Assembly: GCA_009837445.1 (NCBI GenBank)
Contig: VXTM01000007.1
Location: forward strand, 124,001 to 188,000
Direction of reading: 5' to 3'
Source of the DNA: Acidimicrobiaceae bacterium
Lineage (GTDB): Bacteria; Actinomycetota; Acidimicrobiia; Acidimicrobiales; Aldehydirespiratoraceae
Length of the DNA: 64,000 nucleotides
The notes below the pieces were generated by a model that searched no databases, was not told where the DNA came from, and was given only the letters and a program-made list of their open reading frames with translations. Made by a program: the position numbers and the translations under genes. Numbering within the stretch: position 1 is the first letter of the stretch; each line of letters starts with the position of its first letter. This document shows positions 52,308-64,000 of this stretch, piece by piece.

Positions 52308-53738
52308 CTAGAGCAGGTCGGAGGGAACTGGCGGGGCCGGCGGCCTCACGCAGCCCTCGGACACCGCGCAAGCGGCCACTTCAGTCGCCACCCGCGACGC
52401 GACCCTCCGGTCGAAGACCGACGGGATTATGTAGTTGCGGTCCAGGTCCTCGTCGTCGATGACTGCGGCGATGGCTTTGGCGGCGGTCGCCTTCATCCTT
52501 TCGGTAATGCATGTGGCGCCGGCATCAAGTGCGCCTCTGAACACGCCGGGGAAGGCGAGAACGTTGTTTATCTGATTGGGAAAGTCGGACCGGCCGGTGG
52601 CCATAATCGCGGCCAGTCCATCGACCTCCTCGGGCCGAATCTCCGGATCGGGGTTGGCCATTGCAAAGACGATCGGATCACGGGCCATGGCCCGGACATC
52701 ATCCGCATTGAGCAGACCCGGCGCAGACACTCCCACAAACACATCGGCGCCGCGTATGACCTCTGAGAGAGACCCCGCCTTCTGATCGGGATTGGTATTG
52801 ACTGCGAACCACTGCTTGGCATCGTGCAGTCCGCTACGGCCCTTGTGGATCGCACCGAGCCTGTCAACACCGACAATCTCACCGACACCGGCATCATGGA
52901 GCATCTTGGCGACGGCCAGACCGGCTGCGCCGGTGCCCGATATCACTACCGACACATCGCTGGCCTGTTTGCCGATCAGTTTGAGGGAGTTTCTCAACGC
53001 AGCAATGGTCACGATGGCCGTGCCGTGCTGATCATCGTGAAACACGGGAATGTCCAGCGCGTCGATAAGCCGTTCCTCGATCTCGAAGGCCGCCGGCGCG
53101 GCAATGTCCTCCAAGTTGATTCCGCCGAACGATGGCGCCATGCGGACAACGGCCTCGACCAGCTCGTCGGGCGTGGCCACGTCGAGGCACACCGGGAAGG
53201 CGTCCACCCCGCCGAACTCCTTGAACAGCAGCGCCTTGCCCTCCATCACGGGCAGAGCCGCCGCCGGCCCGATGTTGCCGAGACCCAGGACCGCGGTGCC
53301 GTCGGTGACGATCGCAACGATGTTCTTCACGATGGTGTGGGTGTGGCGCAGCATCGGCTCTCGCTCGATGGCGGTGCACACCCGGGCCACGCCCGGCGTG
53401 TACGCCATGGCCAAGTCATGGGCGTCACCCACCGGGCATAAGGCGTTCACCTCGATCTTTCCGCCCTCGTGGAGCCGGAACGTGCGATCCCACCAGTCGA
53501 GAACGGTGACACCGTCCAGGTGGCTGACCGCGGCGACTATCTCGCGGGCGTGGTCGGGCGACTTGGCCAGCACATCGATCTCCCGCATCACGACCGGGCC
53601 CTTGGCCTCGAATCCCGGGATGGCGGCAATGTTGCCGCCCGCGTCGCCTATGGCTGTCGCAAACCGGCCCAGCGTTCCGGGACGGTTGCCCAGCGAGACC
53701 TTGATTGTTATCGAGTAGGCGGGCGTGGGTGTGTCCAA
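52308..53738 (-). CDS. NAD(P)-dependent malic enzyme with N-terminal ACT domain
   Basis: Decarboxylates malate to pyruvate; about 476 residues. Residues 1-80 are an ACT-like regulatory domain (YSITIKVSLGNRPGTLGRFATAI). The catalytic part has MAYTPGVARVC and HTIVKNIVAIVTDGTAVLGLG; the cofactor fold is VVISGTGAAGLAVAKML. The start is not certain: TTG 53738 has GGGAG five bases upstream; TTG 53750 four codons earlier is possible. The sequence from 52300 to 54290 is visibly lower in GC than its neighbours. Bacillus-type malic enzymes with ACT domains are regulated by amino acids or fumarate. Confidence 0.92.
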   Translation of the reverse strand: MDTPTPAYSITIKVSLGNRPGTLGRFATAIGDAGGNIAAIPGFEAKGPVVMREIDVLAKSPDHAREIVAAVSHLDGVTVLDWWDRTFRLHEGGKIEVNALCPVGDAHDLAMAYTPGVARVCTAIEREPMLRHTHTIVKNIVAIVTDGTAVLGLGNIGPAAALPVMEGKALLFKEFGGVDAFPVCLDVATPDELVEAVVRMAPSFGGINLEDIAAPAAFEIEERLIDALDIPVFHDDQHGTAIVTIAALRNSLKLIGKQASDVSVVISGTGAAGLAVAKMLHDAGVGEIVGVDRLGAIHKGRSGLHDAKQWFAVNTNPDQKAGSLSEVIRGADVFVGVSAPGLLNADDVRAMARDPIVFAMANPDPEIRPEEVDGLAAIMATGRSDFPNQINNVLAFPGVFRGALDAGATCITERMKATAAKAIAAVIDDEDLDRNYIIPSVFDRRVASRVATEVAACAVSEGCVRPPAPPVPSDLL

Positions 53739-53847
53739 TTCAACTCCCAATCTCGTTGCGGCTCAGGAAGAAACCCTAACCCGACATTGACCGAACACAT
53801 CGGCGTTGCCGCAATGGTTGAATAAACGAGATCGGAATGAAGTATCA

Positions 53848-53866
53848 TTCGAATCTCTAGTTCGAA
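53848..53866 (+). promoter_or_regulatory. Two TTCGAA half-sites before the small conserved gene
   Basis: TTCGAA at 53848-53853 and at 53861-53866, 13 bases apart, lie just after TATCAT (53843-53848, a possible -10) and before the gene at 53886. They could be an operator. The spacing does not fit the actinobacterial LexA box GAACN4GTTC exactly. Confidence 0.3.
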
Positions 53867-53885
53867 CTTAGAGAAGGAGCAATCT

Positions 53886-54287
53886 GTGGTTCGACACATG
53901 TCAGACGAACACAAAGCCGCGAATGCCCGGGCCCGGGCAGAAAACAAGGCTGTAAGCGCATACCTTGACGGGCTCGAATCGAATCGACCTCGACCGGGCC
54001 GCCGGCGGACTGCCGAGTCCATGCAGAAGCGAATCGAGGCCATCAGCGAAGCGCTGGAGTCGGCTACACCGATACGTCGAGTACAGCTCGTTCAAGAACG
54101 GATCGACCTCGAGCGAGCCTTGAGCGCTCCGGCGGAAACGACGGACATCAGCGAACTCGAGGACGCTTTCGTTGAGGTGGCGGTCTCCTACAGCGGCCGC
54201 AAGGGAATCACATACTCCGCATGGAGAGAGGTAGGAGTTCCCGCAGCCACGCTCAAGCGGGCCGGAATCTCCCGCGGCGGCACCTGA
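53886..54287 (+). CDS. Small conserved actinobacterial protein, unknown function
   Basis: 133 residues. GTG start at 53886 with AGGAG six bases upstream (an ATG five codons later is possible). The N-terminal third is basic and flexible (SNRPRPGRRRTAES), the middle is helical coiled-coil-like (IEAISEALESATPIRRVQLVQERIDLERAL), and the C-terminal part (ISELEDAFVEVAVSYSGRK then WREVGVPAATLKRAGI) looks like a short helical DNA- or partner-binding motif. I have no name for it; such proteins recur in actinobacterial genomes. Divergent from the malic enzyme gene and convergent with purB. Confidence 0.75.
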   Translation: MVRHMSDEHKAANARARAENKAVSAYLDGLESNRPRPGRRRTAESMQKRIEAISEALESATPIRRVQLVQERIDLERALSAPAETTDISELEDAFVEVAVSYSGRKGITYSAWREVGVPAATLKRAGISRGGT

Positions 54288-54291
54288 CCGC

Positions 54292-55719
54292 CTACAACCG
54301 AACTTCTGCGGGCTGCACGGCGGCCGCACGGTGGCGTGCCGCGATCTTGCGGGCTGATTCCACCACCAGCGCAGTCTGAGCCGGCGCCGTGCCGGTGAAC
54401 TGGGCGGGCTCGGCCACCAGCCTGGCCATGGTGTCGCGATCGAGCGGCACGCGATCGTCGGCGGCGAGCACATCGAGCAGGCGATCCAAGTCGACGGAGT
54501 CGCCTCCGCCGGCCTGCTGAGCGGCCTGCCGGGTGGGCTCCGCCAGCACCGTGAGGGCGGCCTCACGCCCCATCCCGGCCCGCACGAGCACGGTGAGCAG
54601 CCTGGTGGTCGCCAGTGCAGGCAGGAAGCGCTCGAACTCAACCCGGAGGGCGGTCTTGTCGATGTCCAGTTCCTCCAGCACACCCAGCGCGGTGTGGAGG
54701 AGGCCGTCGGCGGCGCAGAACGCGTCGGGGAGCATCACCCGGCGGGCAGCCGAACAGCTCACGTCACCCTCGTTCCACTGGCGACCGGCAAGCGATGCCG
54801 CCATGGCGAGATGGCCATCGAGAACGGTCCGCAGCGCGCCGATCCGCTCCGAGGACCGCGCGTTGGCCTTGTGGGGCATCGCCGAGGATGCGACCTGGCC
54901 GGCCCGGAATCCCTCGGCAACGAGGCCGTGCCCGGCCATCAGCCGGATCGTGGTCGCCAACGACGCCGGCCCGGAGACGGCCTGAACCACCGCAGCCACC
55001 ACATCGAGATCCAGCGAGCGCGGGTAGGTCTGCCCGGTCGCGTCGAGCACCCGGCCGGAGCCCAGGTGCTCGGCCACGATCTGCTCCAGCTCGTCCACCG
55101 CCTCCGCCGAGCCGAGCAGGTCGAGCTGGTCGAGCCTGGTGCCGACCGGCCCCTTTATCCCCCTGAGCGGGTACCGGCTCAACAGCTCGTCGATCCTGGT
55201 GAAGCCCAGCATCGTCTCGGCGGCGGCGTCGGCGAAGCGCTTCCCCAATGTGGTGGCCTGCGCGGCCACGTTGTGGGTCCGGGCCACCATCGGTGTCGAG
55301 GCGTGGTCCTCGGCCAGATCGGCCAGCCGGGAGATGACCGCGACCAGATCGTCGCGGATCACCCTCAACGACTCGAGGATCTGAAGCTGCTCGGCGTTCT
55401 CGGTGAGATCGCGCGACGTCATCCCGAGGTGGATCTGCTCGTGGCCCGCCAGCGCGCAGAACTCGTCGATGCGGGCCTTCACGTCGTGGCGTGTGACCGC
55501 CTCCCGGGCCGAGATCGATTCGAGGTCGACATCATCGACCACGGCCTCGTATGCCTCGACGACGCGGTCGTCGACGTCGAGCCCCAGCTTGCGCTGCGCC
55601 TCCAGCACCGCCAGCCACAGCCGGCGCTCCAGTACGACACGGCGCTCGGGGGACCACACCGCCCGCATCCGCTCACTGGCGTAGCGACCCGCCAGCACGT
55701 TGGGGATCCCGACTTCCAC
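54292..55719 (-). CDS. purB: Adenylosuccinate lyase
   Basis: Lyase of the fumarase/aspartase superfamily, 475 residues, cleaving succinyl-AICAR and adenylosuccinate in purine synthesis. The signature loop is VASSAMPHKANARSSERIG, with the superfamily's flexible serine loop; the N-terminal His-bearing region HEQIHLGMTSRDLTENAEQL and the second His in ARTHNVAAQATTLGKRF are present. The ATG 55719 is 21 bases after the purA stop, so both are in one unit. Confidence 0.95.
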   Translation of the reverse strand: MEVGIPNVLAGRYASERMRAVWSPERRVVLERRLWLAVLEAQRKLGLDVDDRVVEAYEAVVDDVDLESISAREAVTRHDVKARIDEFCALAGHEQIHLGMTSRDLTENAEQLQILESLRVIRDDLVAVISRLADLAEDHASTPMVARTHNVAAQATTLGKRFADAAAETMLGFTRIDELLSRYPLRGIKGPVGTRLDQLDLLGSAEAVDELEQIVAEHLGSGRVLDATGQTYPRSLDLDVVAAVVQAVSGPASLATTIRLMAGHGLVAEGFRAGQVASSAMPHKANARSSERIGALRTVLDGHLAMAASLAGRQWNEGDVSCSAARRVMLPDAFCAADGLLHTALGVLEELDIDKTALRVEFERFLPALATTRLLTVLVRAGMGREAALTVLAEPTRQAAQQAGGGDSVDLDRLLDVLAADDRVPLDRDTMARLVAEPAQFTGTAPAQTALVVESARKIAARHRAAAVQPAEVRL

Positions 55720-55740
55720 GTTGCTGCCTGCCCTCGGCGG

Positions 55741-57072
<1,332 letters not shown>

Positions 57073-59556
57073 TCAGTGGAGAACGAGCGACGAGCCGGTC
57101 TCGTCGACGTCGACGGTCACCACGTCGCCACCGTTGTAGCGGCCCTCCAGCATGGCGATGGCCAGCGGATCCCCGATCGCCCGCTGTATCAGCCGCTTCA
57201 GGGGCCGGGCCCCGAAGGCGGGGTCGTACCCGGCCCGGGCCAGGTGCTCTCTAGCCCCGGCGGTGACCTCCAGCCCGAGACGCTGCGGATCGAGGCGCTC
57301 GGCCAGCTGGGCCAGCTGGATGTCGACGATGGAGACCAGGTCGTCGGGCTCCAGAGGCCGGAATCGCACGATGTCGTCGATGCGGTTCACGAACTCGGGT
57401 CTGAAGAAGTTGCCCGGCTCGCCCTTCAGGTTCGACGTCATGATCAACACGACGTTGGCGAAGTCCACGGTGCGGCCCTGCCCGTCGGTGAGCCGGCCGT
57501 CGTCGAGCAGCTGCAGCAGCACGCCGAACACGTCGGAGTGGGCCTTCTCGACCTCGTCGAGGAGCACGACCGCATATGGGCGGCGCCTCACCGCCTCGGT
57601 GAGCTGTCCGCCGGAGTCGTAGCCCACATATCCGGGGGGAGCGCCGATCAGCCGGGACACCGAGTGCTTCTCGAGGTACTCCGACATGTCGATCCGCACC
57701 ATGGCACCCTCGTCGTCGAACAGGAACGCGGCCAGCGACCGGGCCAGCTCGGTCTTGCCGACCCCGGTCGGACCCAGGAACAGGAAGCTGCCGATGGGAC
57801 GATTCGGGTCGCCCAGGCCGACGCGGCTGCGGCGGATGGCGTTGGCCACCAGGCTTACGGCCTCGTCCTGGCCCACCACCCGCTCATGGAGATGCTCCTC
57901 CAGGTGGATCAGCTTGGCCGTCTCGCCCTCCATGAGGCGCGACACCGGCACGCCGGTCGAGCGGCTGACCACGGCCGCGATGTGATCGGCGTCGACCTCC
58001 TCCGTGAGCATCGACGAGTCGCTCTGCAGCGCCGCCAGTCGGCTGGTGGCCTCGTCGATCCGGCGCTCGGTGTCGGGGATGATCCCGTAGCGGAGCTCGG
58101 CGGCCCGCTCCAGGTCGGGCTCGCGCTCGAGGTCGGACCGTTGGGTCTCCAACTCCTCCTTGAGGGACCGTATGACGCCGATGGCCTCCTTCTCGGCCTG
58201 CCAGCGGGCGGTGAGCGCGGAGGACTGCTCACTGAGCTCGGCGATGTCGCGTTCCAGGTCGCCCAGACGCTCGCGTGAGGTGGCGTCGGTCTCGGCGGTC
58301 AGCGCGACCCGTTCCATCTCGAGCTGGCGCAGGCGGCGCTCCACCACGTCGATCTCGGTCGGCACCGAGTCGATCTCGATACGCAGCGAGCTGGCCGCCT
58401 CGTCGATGAGGTCGATGGCCTTGTCGGGCAGGAACCGTCCGGTGATGTAGCGGTCCGACAGCTGGGCCGCCGCGATCAGGGCCGAGTCCTTGATTCGCAC
58501 CCCGTGATGGACCTCGTAGCGCTCGCGCAGACCCCGCAGGATGGCCACGGTCGCATCGACGGAGGGGGGCTCGACCAGCACCGGCTGGAAGCGGCGCTCC
58601 AGCGCGGCGTCGGTCTCGAGATGCTTGCGGTACTCGTCGAGGGTGGTGGCGCCCACCATTCGCAGCGTCCCCCTCCCCAGCATGGGCTTGAGCATGTTGC
58701 CGGCGTCCATGGCCCCCTCGGCCGCGCCGGCGCCCACCATGGTGTGCAGCTCGTCGATGAACGTGACGATCTCACCGCCGGCCTCCTCGATCTCGGTCAG
58801 CACCGCCTGGAGACGTTCCTCGAACTCGCCGCGGTACTTGGCGCCGGCCACCATGGCGGCCAGATCCAGCACCACGAGACGCTTACCTGCCAGGCTGTCG
58901 GGCACGTCGCCGTCGACGATGCGCTGGGCCAGGCCCTCCACGATGGCGGTCTTACCCACGCCCGGCTCGCCGATCAGCACCGGGTTGTTCTTGCGCCGCC
59001 GGGCCAGGACCCTGATGACCCGCCTTATCTCGTCGTCGCGGCCGATGACAGGGTCGAGCGTGCCGGCCCGGGCCTCGTCGGTGAGGTCCCGGCCGAAGCG
59101 CTCCAGCGCCTGGTACTGGTCCTCGGGCGCCTTGGTGGTCACCCGGTGGCTGCCCCGCACCTCGTGCAGCACCTTGAGAAGCAGCTCGCGGTCAAGGTCT
59201 AGGTGGCCACCGAGGGCCAGCACCAGATGCTCGGTGGACAGGTAGTCGTCGGCCAGGTCGGCCCGCACCGCCTCCGCGTCGTCGAGCACACCGCGCAGTT
59301 CCCGGGAGATACCGACGTCGGACCCGTAGGCACGGGGCAGGGTGGCCACCGCCTGCTGGGCCTTGTCCCGGACCGCGGTAGGGTCGACGCCTGCCGAGTG
59401 CAGCATGGGCAGCACCAAGCCATCGGTCTGGGCCAGCAGGGCGAGGAGCAGATGGTCGGGCGTGACCTCGGCGTGCGAGGCCGCCCGGGCCGCCTCGGTG
59501 GCCGCCGAGAAGGCCTCCGTCGTCTTGAGAGTCCAGCGGTTGGGGTCCAGTGACAT
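57073..59556 (-). CDS. clpB: ATP-dependent chaperone ClpB
   Basis: Disaggregase of 827 residues. The N-domain is residues 1-145; the first AAA+ module has [14 protein letters not shown], the middle coiled-coil lies between about 395 and 520, the second AAA+ module has [15 protein letters not shown]. The end of the second module has [22 protein letters not shown]: relative to other ClpB, a stretch of about 25 residues between the 'TSNL' strand and 'FRPEF' is missing. It is the last gene of the dnaK operon, 13 bases after hspR, and works with DnaK. Confidence 0.95.
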   Translation of the reverse strand: MSLDPNRWTLKTTEAFSAATEAARAASHAEVTPDHLLLALLAQTDGLVLPMLHSAGVDPTAVRDKAQQAVATLPRAYGSDVGISRELRGVLDDAEAVRADLADDYLSTEHLVLALGGHLDLDRELLLKVLHEVRGSHRVTTKAPEDQYQALERFGRDLTDEARAGTLDPVIGRDDEIRRVIRVLARRRKNNPVLIGEPGVGKTAIVEGLAQRIVDGDVPDSLAGKRLVVLDLAAMVAGAKYRGEFEERLQAVLTEIEEAGGEIVTFIDELHTMVGAGAAEGAMDAGNMLKPMLGRGTLRMVGATTLDEYRKHLETDAALERRFQPVLVEPPSVDATVAILRGLRERYEVHHGVRIKDSALIAAAQLSDRYITGRFLPDKAIDLIDEAASSLRIEIDSVPTEIDVVERRLRQLEMERVALTAETDATSRERLGDLERDIAELSEQSSALTARWQAEKEAIGVIRSLKEELETQRSDLEREPDLERAAELRYGIIPDTERRIDEATSRLAALQSDSSMLTEEVDADHIAAVVSRSTGVPVSRLMEGETAKLIHLEEHLHERVVGQDEAVSLVANAIRRSRVGLGDPNRPIGSFLFLGPTGVGKTELARSLAAFLFDDEGAMVRIDMSEYLEKHSVSRLIGAPPGYVGYDSGGQLTEAVRRRPYAVVLLDEVEKAHSDVFGVLLQLLDDGRLTDGQGRTVDFANVVLIMTSNLKGEPGNFFRPEFVNRIDDIVRFRPLEPDDLVSIVDIQLAQLAERLDPQRLGLEVTAGAREHLARAGYDPAFGARPLKRLIQRAIGDPLAIAMLEGRYNGGDVVTVDVDETGSSLVLH

Positions 59557-59569
59557 CGATGCCCGGCCC

Positions 59570-59974
59570 TCAGTTCCCGGAGTCGCGCCGGGCGCGGTAG
59601 AGCGTCACCGGCCTCTTCGGCCGGATGGCGGGGACCAGGCTGCCGGGGTTGAAGCCGCGAGCGACCAACTCCGCCCGGTCATCCTCGTGAGCCTGGCGCG
59701 CCTGGGACAGCTGGGCCCGAAGCTCGGCCACCTCGCGCTCCAGCTCCAGCACTCGCTGCACCCCGGCCAGGTTGAGACCGGAGTCGGTGAGCTCGGCGAT
59801 GCGCTCCAGCAGCGCCAGGTCGGCGTCGCTGTAGCGACGGCTGCCGCCCGCGGTCCGGGCCGGGGCGAGCAAGCCCTTGCGCTCGTAGATCCGCAGCGTC
59901 TGGGGGTGCACTCCGGCCAGCTCGGCGGCCACCGAGATCACGTATACGGCTCGATGGAAACGTTCGTCGCTCAT
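59570..59974 (-). CDS. hspR: Heat shock repressor HspR (MerR family)
   Basis: 134 residues with an N-terminal MerR helix-turn-helix ([20 protein letters not shown] then [20 protein letters not shown]) and a coiled-coil helix ([22 protein letters not shown]). HspR represses the chaperone operon together with DnaK as co-repressor. The ATG 59974 is preceded by AAGGAGG and overlaps the dnaJ stop by ATGA. A HAIR-like site lies upstream of dnaK at 63633-63653. Upstream in-frame codons to 60478 run across dnaJ and were rejected. Confidence 0.95.
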   Translation of the reverse strand: MSDERFHRAVYVISVAAELAGVHPQTLRIYERKGLLAPARTAGGSRRYSDADLALLERIAELTDSGLNLAGVQRVLELEREVAELRAQLSQARQAHEDDRAELVARGFNPGSLVPAIRPKRPVTLYRARRDSGN

Positions 59975-61104
59975 GATGATCCTCCTTGCTTTGCGCTCCT
60001 CGGTCTCAGGTGGGTTCGCGGGTCCTCTCCGGGGGCGGCCGCGAAGGCCTCCACCGCGGCCCTCTGCTCGTCGGACAGGTTCTCGGGCACTACTACCTCG
60101 ACCTCGACGATGAGGTCGGCGCCGCCGGTCGAGGCGCTGGCCGGGATGCGCAGGCGCCTGCCGGTGGTGGTGCCGGGCGGGATACGGATGGTGACGGTCG
60201 AGTCGTCGAGGGTGGGCACCTTCACGTGGGCGCCCAGCGCAGCCTCCGAGAAGGTGACCGGCACTTTCAGCGTGAGGTTCTTGCCGTCTCGCCCGAAGAG
60301 CCTGTGGGGTCTCACGCCGATCCGCACGTACAGGTCGCCGGGCTGACCGCCCGGCCCCTGCGACGGCCCCCCGCGGCCCTTGAGCCGGATCCGCTGACCG
60401 TCGGTCACGCCGGACGGGATGCGAGCCTGCACCTCCCGCTGCCGATGCTCGACGCCCCGCCCACGGCACGCCGAGCACGGTTCGTCGATGACTACGGCCC
60501 GGCCGGCACAGGCGTTGCAGGGCCGGCTGAAGGAGAACAGTCCCTGGTTCTCGTCGGTCACCCCGGTTCCCGAACAGGTCGGGCAGGGCCGCGGCTTGGC
60601 CGGGGGCTCGGCACCCGAACCGTCACAGGTCCGGCACCGGGCCTCACCGGTCACGGGCACGGCAACGACGGTTCCCGACACGGCGTCGGCGAAGTCGAGC
60701 TTCACCTCGGTCTCGATATCGGCGCCCGGCTGGGCCGTGTTGCCGCGGCGACGGCGCCGACCGAAGAGGTCACCGAACAGGTTCTGAAGATCGCCCATCT
60801 GCTCGAAGTTCACGTTGAACCCGCCGGCCGGACCCGGTCCGCCCGGACCGAAGGCTCCGGCCATGGGGCCGAGCTTGCGAACGTCGTCGTATGCCTTGCG
60901 CTTGTCGGCGTCGCCGAGCACGTCGTAGGCCGACGCAACCTCCTTGAAACGGTTCTCCACGGCAGAGTCACCGGGGTTGGCGTCTGGGTGCAGCTTCTTG
61001 GCCAGCTTGCGGTAGGCCTTGGTGATGGCGGAGGCCGAGGCGTCCTCGGCGACGCCGAGAATCTTGTAGTAGTCCTTCTCGAACCACTCCCGCTGGGGCT
61101 CCAC
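59971..61104 (-). CDS. dnaJ: Chaperone DnaJ
   Basis: 377 residues. The J-domain carries HPD in KLHPDANPGD; a Gly/Phe-rich linker follows (GAFGPGGPGPAGGF). Four zinc-binding CxxCxGx(G/A) modules are visible (CRTCDGSG, CPTCSGTG, CNACAGRA, CSACRGRG), and the third lacks the final Gly. The GTG at 61104 has GGGGGAG six bases upstream, while another GTG six bases earlier touches that ribosome site, so 61104 is preferred. It lies between grpE and hspR. Confidence 0.95.
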   Translation of the reverse strand: MEPQREWFEKDYYKILGVAEDASASAITKAYRKLAKKLHPDANPGDSAVENRFKEVASAYDVLGDADKRKAYDDVRKLGPMAGAFGPGGPGPAGGFNVNFEQMGDLQNLFGDLFGRRRRRGNTAQPGADIETEVKLDFADAVSGTVVAVPVTGEARCRTCDGSGAEPPAKPRPCPTCSGTGVTDENQGLFSFSRPCNACAGRAVVIDEPCSACRGRGVEHRQREVQARIPSGVTDGQRIRLKGRGGPSQGPGGQPGDLYVRIGVRPHRLFGRDGKNLTLKVPVTFSEAALGAHVKVPTLDDSTVTIRIPPGTTTGRRLRIPASASTGGADLIVEVEVVVPENLSDEQRAAVEAFAAAPGEDPRTHLRPRSAKQGGSS

Positions 61105-61126
61105 GTTCACCTCCCCCTAACGCCTG

Positions 61127-61710
61127 TCAGTTGCGCACCTTCACCATGGCCGGCCTGAGCACCCGCCCGTTCCACGCGTACCCGGTGCGAAGGACGTCGG
61201 CCACGACTGGGGCGGACTGGCCGTCAGTGCCGGTCTCCTCGCTCATCACGGCCTCATGGAAGCCGGGATCGAAGGGCTCGTCGACCGTGCCGAGCACGGC
61301 GAGGCCCTCTCCGGTGAGCACGCCCAGCAGTTGCGCCTGAACGGCGTCGATGCCCTCGACGCCCTGGCTCACGGCGGCCTCGCAGGCGTCCAGCACAACC
61401 AGCAGCTCCTTGGCCAGCCTTGAGGCGGCCTGGGCGACGAGCTCGGTGTTCCGCCTCATCGTCTGGCGACGGAAGTTGGTGAACTCCGCGGTTACCCGCT
61501 GCAGGTCCTCGAGATAGGCGTCGCGTTCGGCGATGACGGCGGCCAGATCGGACGGCTCCCCCACCGCGCCGGTCGCTTCCTCCGCGCCGGCCGCGGAATC
61601 CTCGGACCTCGGATCGGCAGTCGCGGGCTCGGACCCGGGCTCGTCAGCCGGCTCGATCTCAGACCCCACAGCCGAACCAGCCTCGAGCTCGCTCACATCG
61701 GAGGAGGCGT

Positions 61711-61714
<4 letters not shown>
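61127..61714 (-). CDS. grpE: Nucleotide exchange factor GrpE
   Basis: 195 residues; the N-terminal 65 residues are acidic and disordered, then the coiled-coil ([19 protein letters not shown]) and the beta domain ([13 protein letters not shown]) follow, ending in VLRPAMVKV. It releases ADP from DnaK. The GTG start at 61714 overlaps the dnaK stop as GTGA. Confidence 0.95.
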
Positions 61715-63543
<1,829 letters not shown>

Positions 63544-63632
63544 GGTGAGGCTCCTTTTCTCGGTGTGTTGCTCTACTCTGCCTAACCTAGAACGCACACG
63601 GTAACGAAGTTCATTCCCAAACACAACAGAAA

Positions 63633-63653
63633 CTTGAGTCTAGCACTATCAAC
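63633..63653. promoter_or_regulatory. HAIR-like HspR operator
   Basis: CTTGAGT, seven bases, TATCAAC. The left half matches the HspR-associated inverted repeat half-site (CTTGAGT) exactly, while the right half keeps only TCAA of ACTCAAG. It lies about 90 bases upstream of the dnaK start, in the spacer to gpmA. Confidence 0.7.
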
Positions 63654-63673
63654 TTTAGAGGGCGCTGGCGGGG

Positions 63674-63679
63674 TACCTT
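63674..63679 (+). promoter_or_regulatory. -10-like box before gpmA
   Basis: TACCTT ends seven bases before the ATG at 63687; no ribosome site, consistent with the leaderless pattern. Confidence 0.35.
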
Positions 63680-63686
63680 GGCGGGC

Positions 63687-64000
63687 ATGGCCCATGACCT
63701 GATCCTGTTGCGCCACGGCCGGAGCACCTGGAACGACCGGAACCTGTTCACCGGCTGGCACGACTGTGACCTCAACGAAACCGGCCGGGCCGAGGCCCGC
63801 CGGGCCGCCGAGCTGCTGGCGGAGGCCGGCCTGATCCCGACCGCGGTGCACACCTCGGTCCTGCGGCGGGCCACCGAGACCACCGAGATCGTGCTCGATG
63901 CCCTAGGCCTCGGGGCGTTGGAGGTCCACCGCAGTTGGCGGCTCAACGAGCGCCACTACGGCGACCTCACGGGCCTCGACAAGGCGGCCACCCGGGCCGC
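63687..64000 (+). CDS. gpmA: 2,3-bisphosphoglycerate-dependent phosphoglycerate mutase, C-terminus cut by window edge
   Basis: Glycolytic mutase interconverting 3- and 2-phosphoglycerate. About 104 codons are visible. [20 protein letters not shown] holds the catalytic phospho-His, [15 protein letters not shown] follows with the Arg-rich loop, and [18 protein letters not shown] is the family signature. Divergent from the chaperone operon; the HAIR-like site is in the shared spacer. Confidence 0.95.
   Translation, partial: MAHDLILLRHGRSTWNDRNLFTGWHDCDLNETGRAEARRAAELLAEAGLIPTAVHTSVLRRATETTEIVLDALGLGALEVHRSWRLNERHYGDLTGLDKAATRA

Noticed and set aside
53848-53866. LexA/SOS box
   Set aside because: The nearest match is GAAT-N5-GTTC, not the actinobacterial GAAC-N4-GTTC; spacing and one base differ.

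Overview
The window is a dense, GC-rich chromosomal segment that looks like an actinobacterium outside the classical mycolate and Streptomyces groups, most plausibly Acidimicrobiia or a close relative. That placement is inference. It rests on a HspR-type dnaK-grpE-dnaJ-hspR operon, a ClpS-DUF2017 pair, an actinobacterial caa3-like oxidase operon with separate ctaF and ctaG, frequent GTG/TTG starts, four-base ATGA/GTGA overlaps, and many starts without a Shine-Dalgarno sequence that lie 6-9 nt after a TANNNT box (leaderless promoters). No insertion sequence, prophage or CRISPR array was seen. No gene-free stretch exceeds about 300 bases; the longest spacers hold promoters, hairpins, tRNAs or paired repeats.

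Layout. 0-7.2 kb (minus strand): an aromatic-type catabolic operon (HpaB-like flavin monooxygenase, UbiD-like decarboxylase, GntR/FCD regulator, amidohydrolase, HbpS/GlcG-like protein, then a lipoprotein substrate-binding protein cut by the window edge). Its promoter carries a near-perfect palindrome of the GntR/FCD operator type. 7.3-14 kb: MFS and DMT transporters, a VOC protein, a flavin reductase that could feed the monooxygenase, an amidohydrolase and a D-2-hydroxyacid dehydrogenase. 14-24 kb: housekeeping genes (asd, lysC, dut, orn, a TlpA/CcdA redox pair, pdxH, serS). 24-29 kb: a KamA-like radical SAM protein, a flavoprotein oxidoreductase, OsmC, and a protein with all the landmarks of an eukaryote-like sterol C-24 methyltransferase. 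28.8-39 kb: the terminal oxidase operon (ctaC-D-E-F-G), headed by a subunit-I paralogue that has lost nearly all metal ligands, followed by divergent ctaB and ctaA, then clpS.

39.9-50.2 kb is the most unusual part: a Rieske oxygenase, an FAD oxidoreductase, a P450, an RND/MMPL transporter, a GPP34 (GOLPH3-like)-P450 fusion, three tRNAs, and a CYP124/125/142-like P450. With the methyltransferase at 28 kb, this suggests handling of sterols or similar polycyclic or branched lipids, made or acquired. No oxidosqualene cyclase or squalene monooxygenase is present here, so synthesis is not shown. Two copies of a hairpin repeat with compensatory base changes follow the last P450.

50.4-64 kb is housekeeping again: ilvD, ACT-domain malic enzyme, purB, purA, and the chaperone operon dnaK-grpE-dnaJ-hspR-clpB with a HAIR-like HspR site upstream, then the start of gpmA running off the right edge.
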